A stretch of 8,986 nucleotides of DNA. It comes from Eubacteriales bacterium (GTDB lineage: Bacteria; Bacillota; Clostridia; Acetivibrionales; STF1-152). Made by a program: the position numbers and the translations under genes. The DNA lies in the NCBI GenBank assembly GCA_028703215.1, contig JAQVNH010000031.1, positions 1 to 8,986 on the forward strand. Direction: 5' to 3'. The notes beneath the pieces are model-generated. The model was not told the origin of the DNA, made no database searches, and saw only the letters and a list, made by a program, of their open reading frames with translations. This document shows positions 5,493-8,986 of this stretch, one piece after another; the first letter of the stretch is position 1, and every line of letters begins with the position of its first letter.

Positions 5493-6627
5493 TGATTTTC
5501 CGCCTCAGACCCGGCAGCGCGATCACCATGGGAACTACGAGCAATAAAGCGGCATATCCGAACATTTCTTTATATCCGATGCCGAGATTTCCTGTCATTC
5601 CCGCGACAGCGAAAGCTGTTATGAACAATCCGAGATTACCCGAAGCGTTGACCGCCGCAATAGCCATGGGAACAGTTCCCGGCCGCGCCTGCTGAACAGT
5701 CCGCGTAATGTTCAGCGGCGCATAAAGCGCGTAAGAGAAGCCACAGATGAACGCCCCGATAAGCACTGCTCCGTAGCTTTTTCCGGCAAACAACAAGAGC
5801 ATCCCTATAATTGCCATTGCCGAGCAGACGCTCTGAGAATAGCGCTTCATCCGGCTCATGTACCGAAAGACAACAAGACCGGCGGGGATACCCGCAAGCG
5901 TATATACAAAAGAGCCGACGCTCGCTTTCACGGCATCTCCCATCGAAGCATCCTTGAGCATTAGAGCAAAGCAGTTTGCAAAGAAATACGCTCCGAAGCA
6001 ATACGAAAATCTTAAAATCATGAGTTTGAAAATATTCCGGTTAAGCAACCTGACCTTGCCGGATCTTTTCAGATTTTTCTCTATGATCCCCTTCGGCAGC
6101 CACCGGATGCATATCAGCGCAAAAATTATATAAATCACATATATTGAATATATATAATGCCAGCTTATCGCTACCATAGCAGTGCTTATCAGCGATAGCA
6201 GAGCGCCTCCTCCGCTGACGGCTGTGGATTGCAATCCGAGCAGAGTGTCCCTCTCTTTGCCTTCGAAATGCTCTGTGACCAGAGCGGAGGTCGTTGTCAT
6301 TGTTATTCCGGAACCTACACCGAGAAATGCGCTTGAAGCAAGCAGCCACCAGATACTGCCGTGAAAAAACAGGGGTATCGGTCCTCCGATGCCCATGATC
6401 AGAAGCGCTGCTATCGTCAAAGTCTTTTTGGTGATGAAATCGCAGAGCTTTGCGGCAAAAACACCCAATACCAGCGCAACAAGCGTCGGCAGTGTGACAA
6501 TCATCTGGATCATTGCAGTGCTGGCGCCCGGAAACGCGCTCTGGACATCCGGCAATATTGCAAGAAGGCATATCTGCGCCATAGGCGTAGTTGATGCCAG
6601 TAATATAGCTATTTTAAGCTTTCTCAA
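5479..6627 (-). CDS. Major facilitator superfamily transporter (TTG start)
   Basis: A polytopic inner-membrane carrier of 382 residues, probably 12 membrane helices in two six-helix halves joined by a basic loop (about 180-203, KGIIEKNLKRSGKVRLLNR). The first half has the segment VLGVFAAKLCDFITKKTL at 53-70, placed where MFS proteins carry the motif A loop, and SAFLGVGSGITMTTTSALV around 98-116. The second half has FICGFSYALYAPLNITRTVQ around 293-312. It resembles drug/sugar-efflux type MFS proteins; the substrate cannot be read from sequence. The start is TTG at 6625-6627: GAGGGG lies 5 nt upstream and no in-frame ATG lies near. The stop is inside the DUF6873 gene, which shares its operon. 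A candidate promoter (6676-6704) sits between it and yebC. Confidence 0.88.
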   Translation of the reverse strand: MRKLKIAILLASTTPMAQICLLAILPDVQSAFPGASTAMIQMIVTLPTLVALVLGVFAAKLCDFITKKTLTIAALLIMGIGGPIPLFFHGSIWWLLASSAFLGVGSGITMTTTSALVTEHFEGKERDTLLGLQSTAVSGGGALLSLISTAMVAISWHYIYSIYVIYIIFALICIRWLPKGIIEKNLKRSGKVRLLNRNIFKLMILRFSYCFGAYFFANCFALMLKDASMGDAVKASVGSFVYTLAGIPAGLVVFRYMSRMKRYSQSVCSAMAIIGMLLLFAGKSYGAVLIGAFICGFSYALYAPLNITRTVQQARPGTVPMAIAAVNASGNLGLFITAFAVAGMTGNLGIGYKEMFGYAALLLVVPMVIALPGLRRKINANR

Positions 6628-6675
6628 AATTTCCCCTCTGCGTTCAAACTGCTGTATCGCATCGACTTAAATAAT

Positions 6676-6704
6676 ATTTTAACTCAGCCAATCCATGGCT
6701 GCAA
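6676..6704 (-). promoter_or_regulatory. Candidate promoter of the MFS-DUF6873 operon
   Basis: Minus-strand TTGCAG (6699-6704), a 17-nt spacer and TAAAAT (6676-6681). A 6-bp hairpin (CAGCCA/TGGCTG, 6685-6701) overlaps it but has no T-run, so it is a poor terminator for yebC. Both independent transcription and read-through from yebC are possible. Confidence 0.38.
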
Positions 6705-6706
6705 GT

Positions 6707-7435
6707 TTACTCGGCCTGCTCCCAGTTGTGATACACATTGTGCACGTCTTCGTATTCTTCCATCTCGTCTATAAGCTTTGCCATCGACTCCGCATGCTTT
6801 TCGTCGGCGATGCTGATGTAGGTCGATGGTATCATGTCTATGTCGGCTGACTCGATTTTATGCTTATTCTCCAACTCAGTTTTTACAGCGTGCAGTTCGC
6901 TCGGCCCGGTCAGTATTTCTATATACTCGTCCTCGACATTTACATCCTCCGCGCCGGCTTCGATGGCATCAAGCATTATTTCATCTTCATTAACATCTTT
7001 TGTCTTCTCAATAAGTATCACGCCTTTTTTTGCAAACAGAAAATCGACGCAGCCAGTAGTGCCCATATTCCCGCCGTGTTTGTCAAATATATGCCTTACA
7101 TCGGCGGCTGTCCTGTTCCTGTTGTCCGTCATCGCCTCGACTATTATGGCAACACCCTCCGGACCGTAGCCCTGATAGGTTATCTCTTCGTAGCTTGCGG
7201 TATTTACATCTCCGGAGGCCTTTTTGATGCTCCGTTCGATGCTTTCATTTGACATATTTTCCGCTTTCGCAGCTGCGATGACGTCCTTGAGTCTTGCATT
7301 TGCTTCGGGATCCGGACCGCCTGCCTTGACAGCAACCGCAAGCTCCCTCCCGAGCTTGGTAAACACCTTCCCCTTTATTGAGTCGGATTTTTCTTTCTTG
7401 TGTTTTATATTAGCCCACTTTGAATGTCCTGACAT
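6707..7435 (-). CDS. yebC: YebC/PmpR (TACO1) family protein
   Basis: A conserved cytoplasmic protein of 242 residues, historically called a transcriptional regulator and more recently linked to translation of difficult, proline-rich stretches; mitochondrial TACO1 is the eukaryotic relative. It begins MSGHSKWANIKHKK, the family's invariant N-terminus, followed by GKVFTKLGREL at 22-32, GGPDPEANARLKDVI at 39-53, YQGYGPEGVAIIVEAMTDNRNRT at 87-109, and HGGNMGTTGCVDFLF at 120-134. The frame is open nine codons further upstream to another ATG, but GGAGGGG lies 5 nt before the ATG at 7433-7435, and the family start agrees with it. It follows the yigZ-like gene by 41 nt. A TATAAT box (7471-7476) just after that gene's stop may give it an extra promoter, though its -35 is weak. 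Confidence 0.96.
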   Translation of the reverse strand: MSGHSKWANIKHKKEKSDSIKGKVFTKLGRELAVAVKAGGPDPEANARLKDVIAAAKAENMSNESIERSIKKASGDVNTASYEEITYQGYGPEGVAIIVEAMTDNRNRTAADVRHIFDKHGGNMGTTGCVDFLFAKKGVILIEKTKDVNEDEIMLDAIEAGAEDVNVEDEYIEILTGPSELHAVKTELENKHKIESADIDMIPSTYISIADEKHAESMAKLIDEMEEYEDVHNVYHNWEQAE

Positions 7436-7476
7436 AATTTCCCCTCCTTGCAGAAAAACCACTGAAAAACATTATA

Positions 7477-8109
7477 CTACTTCTGACAATATTTTTGAGT
7501 GTCTTTTATTATTATTGCGCTTTTTCCGGTGACTTCGTCTATCAGATCGCTGAATATTTTCTCTTCCCCTTCAGGGACCGCCACGCATATATCGACTTCT
7601 TCCGCGAAGTCAATGTCTTCTACGGCGTATCCTCTCCCCGCCATTGCATTCCGGATTTTACCGATATTGGAGTAGGTTGATTTTATTTTAAATATCGTGC
7701 AAAGAATATTATTTATGATGCCGGCCGCCTCAATCCCCATTGCGGCGCTTTTTGCGTATGCCCTTGTCAATCCTGGCGCTCCGAGCAATATTCCCCCGAA
7801 ATACCTTGTCACAACGATCGCGACATTTACGATACCGGTTCTGTTGATGACTTCAATAACAGGCATTCCGGCAGTCCCCGAAGGCTCTCCGTCATCGCTG
7901 AATCGCTGCGTGACAGTATCGTCAGCTATTTTATACGCATAAACATTATGCCTTGCGCCCCGATTTTCTGCGCGAATGCTGCTGATGAAATCCAATGCTT
8001 CAGTTTCACTTTCAGCCGGCGACACGGATGCTATGAATCTTGATTTTTTTTCGACAAGCTCTGCGGAAGCTGATCGGGCTACCGAGAGATATTTGTTTAA
8101 CATTGACAT
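7477..8109 (-). CDS. yigZ: YigZ/IMPACT family protein
   Basis: A 210-residue cytoplasmic protein of the UPF0029/IMPACT family (E. coli YigZ, B. subtilis YvyE). Bacterial members bind nucleic acid and their exact role is unsettled; eukaryotic IMPACT modulates GCN2 signalling. The N-terminal IMPACT domain shows EKKSRFIA at 20-27, RHNVYAY at 53-59, SDDGEPSGTAGMP at 71-83, and VVTRYFGGILLGAPGLTRAYA at 99-119. A C-terminal ferredoxin-like UPF0029 domain follows from about 140. Two ATGs are in frame (8107-8109 and 8101-8103); neither has a good ribosome binding site. The stop of the Nudix gene is only 6 nt before the first, so translational coupling likely sets the start and I take the first ATG. 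It belongs to a Nudix-yigZ-yebC run, possibly one transcript. Confidence 0.93.
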   Translation of the reverse strand: MSMLNKYLSVARSASAELVEKKSRFIASVSPAESETEALDFISSIRAENRGARHNVYAYKIADDTVTQRFSDDGEPSGTAGMPVIEVINRTGIVNVAIVVTRYFGGILLGAPGLTRAYAKSAAMGIEAAGIINNILCTIFKIKSTYSNIGKIRNAMAGRGYAVEDIDFAEEVDICVAVPEGEEKIFSDLIDEVTGKSAIIIKDTQKYCQK

Positions 8110-8115
8110 CGAATA

Positions 8116-8544
8116 TTAAACAGCCTCGAGTGCTGCGCATTCCTTGAACTTTTTGTATGATAAACTGAGCAGCGCCTTATCCTGACTGTGAGTAACCATC
8201 TCCATTGCTGTCTCAAAGTCGAAATAGCCGCCCTCTTTGCATTTGTCGTGTTCGGTGATTTCAAAAAAGCCGTTTTCAGCTTTCATGATATACCATGTTA
8301 TTCTGTTGCATACGGGTGTGTGACGTGTTACAGAAAAGAATTCATAACTTGTATTGCCTGCCGCAGAAATGATTTCCGCTGAAATGTCCGCTTCCTCTTT
8401 GACCCTTCTTAGTGCTGTCTCATGCTGCAAATCGCCCTTGCGAATTACTCCCTTAGGGAAGATCCATTCGTCTTTCTCATTTTTCATGAGAAAGACTTTG
8501 TCCTCCCAGAAAACCAAGCCACCTGCACAGTTCCTGTAGAGCAT
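8116..8544 (-). CDS. Nudix hydrolase with a divergent Nudix box
   Basis: Nudix enzymes cut nucleoside diphosphates linked to another group; the substrate is not predictable here. From the ATG at 8542-8544 the protein has 142 residues (MLYRNCAGGLVFW). An in-frame ATG 11 codons earlier exists, but GAGAGGGG lies 8 nt before the chosen start and domain homology begins there. The Nudix box starts at Gly32 in FPKGVIRKGD. Against the pattern Gx5Ex7REUxEExGU it has Asp38 for Glu, Arg46-Arg47 for Arg-Glu, Glu50-Glu51 kept, and Asp53 for Gly. The metal-binding EE pair is therefore present but one conserved Glu is lost. RHTPVCNRITWYIMKA at 74-89 supplies the central strands. A TATAAT at 8587-8592 lies upstream, and the next gene begins 6 nt after the stop. 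It could act in nucleotide-pool cleaning, as its dUTPase neighbour does. Confidence 0.87.
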   Translation of the reverse strand: MLYRNCAGGLVFWEDKVFLMKNEKDEWIFPKGVIRKGDLQHETALRRVKEEADISAEIISAAGNTSYEFFSVTRHTPVCNRITWYIMKAENGFFEITEHDKCKEGGYFDFETAMEMVTHSQDKALLSLSYKKFKECAALEAV

Positions 8545-8586
8545 AATAAAGACCCCTCTCGCAATTTGATTTTCCATTGCCCTTTT

Positions 8587-8592
8587 ATTATA
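8587..8592 (-). promoter_or_regulatory. -10 element before the Nudix-yigZ genes
   Basis: A perfect minus-strand TATAAT about 42 nt upstream of the Nudix start; only weak -35 candidates lie at the right distance. The 91-nt gap to the dUTPase stop shows no clear terminator, so read-through from the dUTPase gene is also possible. Confidence 0.45.
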
Positions 8593-8635
8593 TTACATAG
8601 AAGCTTTCTGTTTGTGAATAAAGTATAAACTTTGG

Positions 8636-8986
8636 TCATACGCCCGTGGAACCAAATCCTCCGCCCCTGTCGCCGCCTATGTCTGCGACCGAATCCACCA
8701 CTTTGAAAACCATTCTCGGCACAGCATGAAGCACGATCTGCGCGATCCTGTCTCCCTTGGATATTTTGTATGCCCCGTTTTTATTTTTTGATACCTGCAA
8801 AGAAAAAATCTCTCCGGGATTTGAATCCCCGGCTGAGGACTGATTTGATATTATTATTCCGAGCTCATCTCTGTAGCCGCTGTCAACTGTTCCAGGCGAA
8901 TTGGCTATCCTGAGGGGCGTTTTCAAAGACAATCCGCTTCTTGTCCTGACTTGTATTTCGTAACCTTCGGGGATCGCGCGTTCCAA
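8636..8986 (-). CDS. dut: Trimeric dUTPase, C-terminal part (runs off the right edge)
   Basis: Hydrolyses dUTP to dUMP and pyrophosphate, keeping uracil out of DNA and supplying dUMP for thymidylate synthesis. About 116 residues are present; the N-terminus with motif I lies beyond the window, and the first codon at the edge, TTG, is an internal leucine, not a start. Four of five dUTPase motifs are visible: RSGLS at 16-20 (motif II), NSPGTVDSGYRDELG at 29-43 (motif III, with catalytic Asp35 and Tyr38), KGDRIAQIVL at 77-86 (motif IV), and the glycine-rich C-terminal arm DRGGGFGSTG at 106-115 (motif V), which closes over the neighbouring subunit's active site. The loop between motifs III and IV (about 50-76) is longer than in the shortest bacterial enzymes. 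The gene ends 91 nt upstream of the Nudix start. Confidence 0.94.
   Translation of the reverse strand: MERAIPEGYEIQVRTRSGLSLKTPLRIANSPGTVDSGYRDELGIIISNQSSAGDSNPGEIFSLQVSKNKNGAYKISKGDRIAQIVLHAVPRMVFKVVDSVADIGGDRGGGFGSTGV

Noticed and set aside
5636..6001. Open frame of 121 codons on the minus strand inside the transporter gene
   Set aside because: Cysteine- and arginine-rich composition and position in another frame of a clear membrane protein mark it as a shadow.

Overview
The window reads as a chromosomal housekeeping segment from a Firmicute of the class Clostridia, probably an uncultured gut- or sediment-type lineage. The basis is the combination of DUF6062, a P-loop/Asp23-like protein and a DUF6873 GME-fold protein, purine-rich GGAGG-type ribosome binding sites, sigma-A-like promoters and the cysE-cysS order. 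No mobile element, CRISPR array, tRNA or rRNA is visible. All genes except one lie on the minus strand. Both window ends cut through genes: cysS at the left and the dUTPase gene at the right.

Left part (1-1678), minus strand: cysE and cysS form a tight operon with a 15-nt gap. Its promoter lies just upstream, and behind that is a self-contained non-coding RNA unit (promoter about 1559-1588, body about 1336-1552, strong terminator 1294-1334). The RNA has the size and architecture of 6S RNA (ssrS): a long terminal stem, a central bubble with a small 3'-side hairpin, and an apical stem-loop. Next comes an OGG1-type 8-oxoguanine DNA glycosylase (1679-2560).

Middle (2561-4461): a DUF6062 protein with two CxxC/FCxxH half-motifs is the only plus-strand gene. 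It is divergent from the glycosylase gene and convergent with a P-loop protein that carries a C-terminal Asp23/Gls24-like domain. Upstream of the latter (4432-4640) is an orphan transcription unit of about 170 nt. It has a near-consensus promoter and a bidirectional terminator, but holds only a 27-codon ORF with no ribosome binding site, plus several mutually exclusive RNA pairings. It is the least explained part of the window.

Right part (4710-8986), minus strand: a dUTPase gene (partial), a Nudix hydrolase, a YigZ/IMPACT protein, YebC, an MFS transporter that starts at TTG, and a DUF6873 GME-fold protein whose start overlaps the transporter's end. Spacings suggest coupling of Nudix-YigZ (6 nt) and MFS-DUF6873 (14-nt overlap). 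Candidate internal promoters lie before the Nudix gene, yebC and the MFS gene. The dUTPase, the Nudix protein and the glycosylase fit a nucleotide-pool and DNA sanitation theme, but they are not one operon. I see no clear new multi-gene system. The points most worth a second look are the 6S-like RNA, the orphan RNA/micropeptide unit and the MFS/DUF6873 pair.
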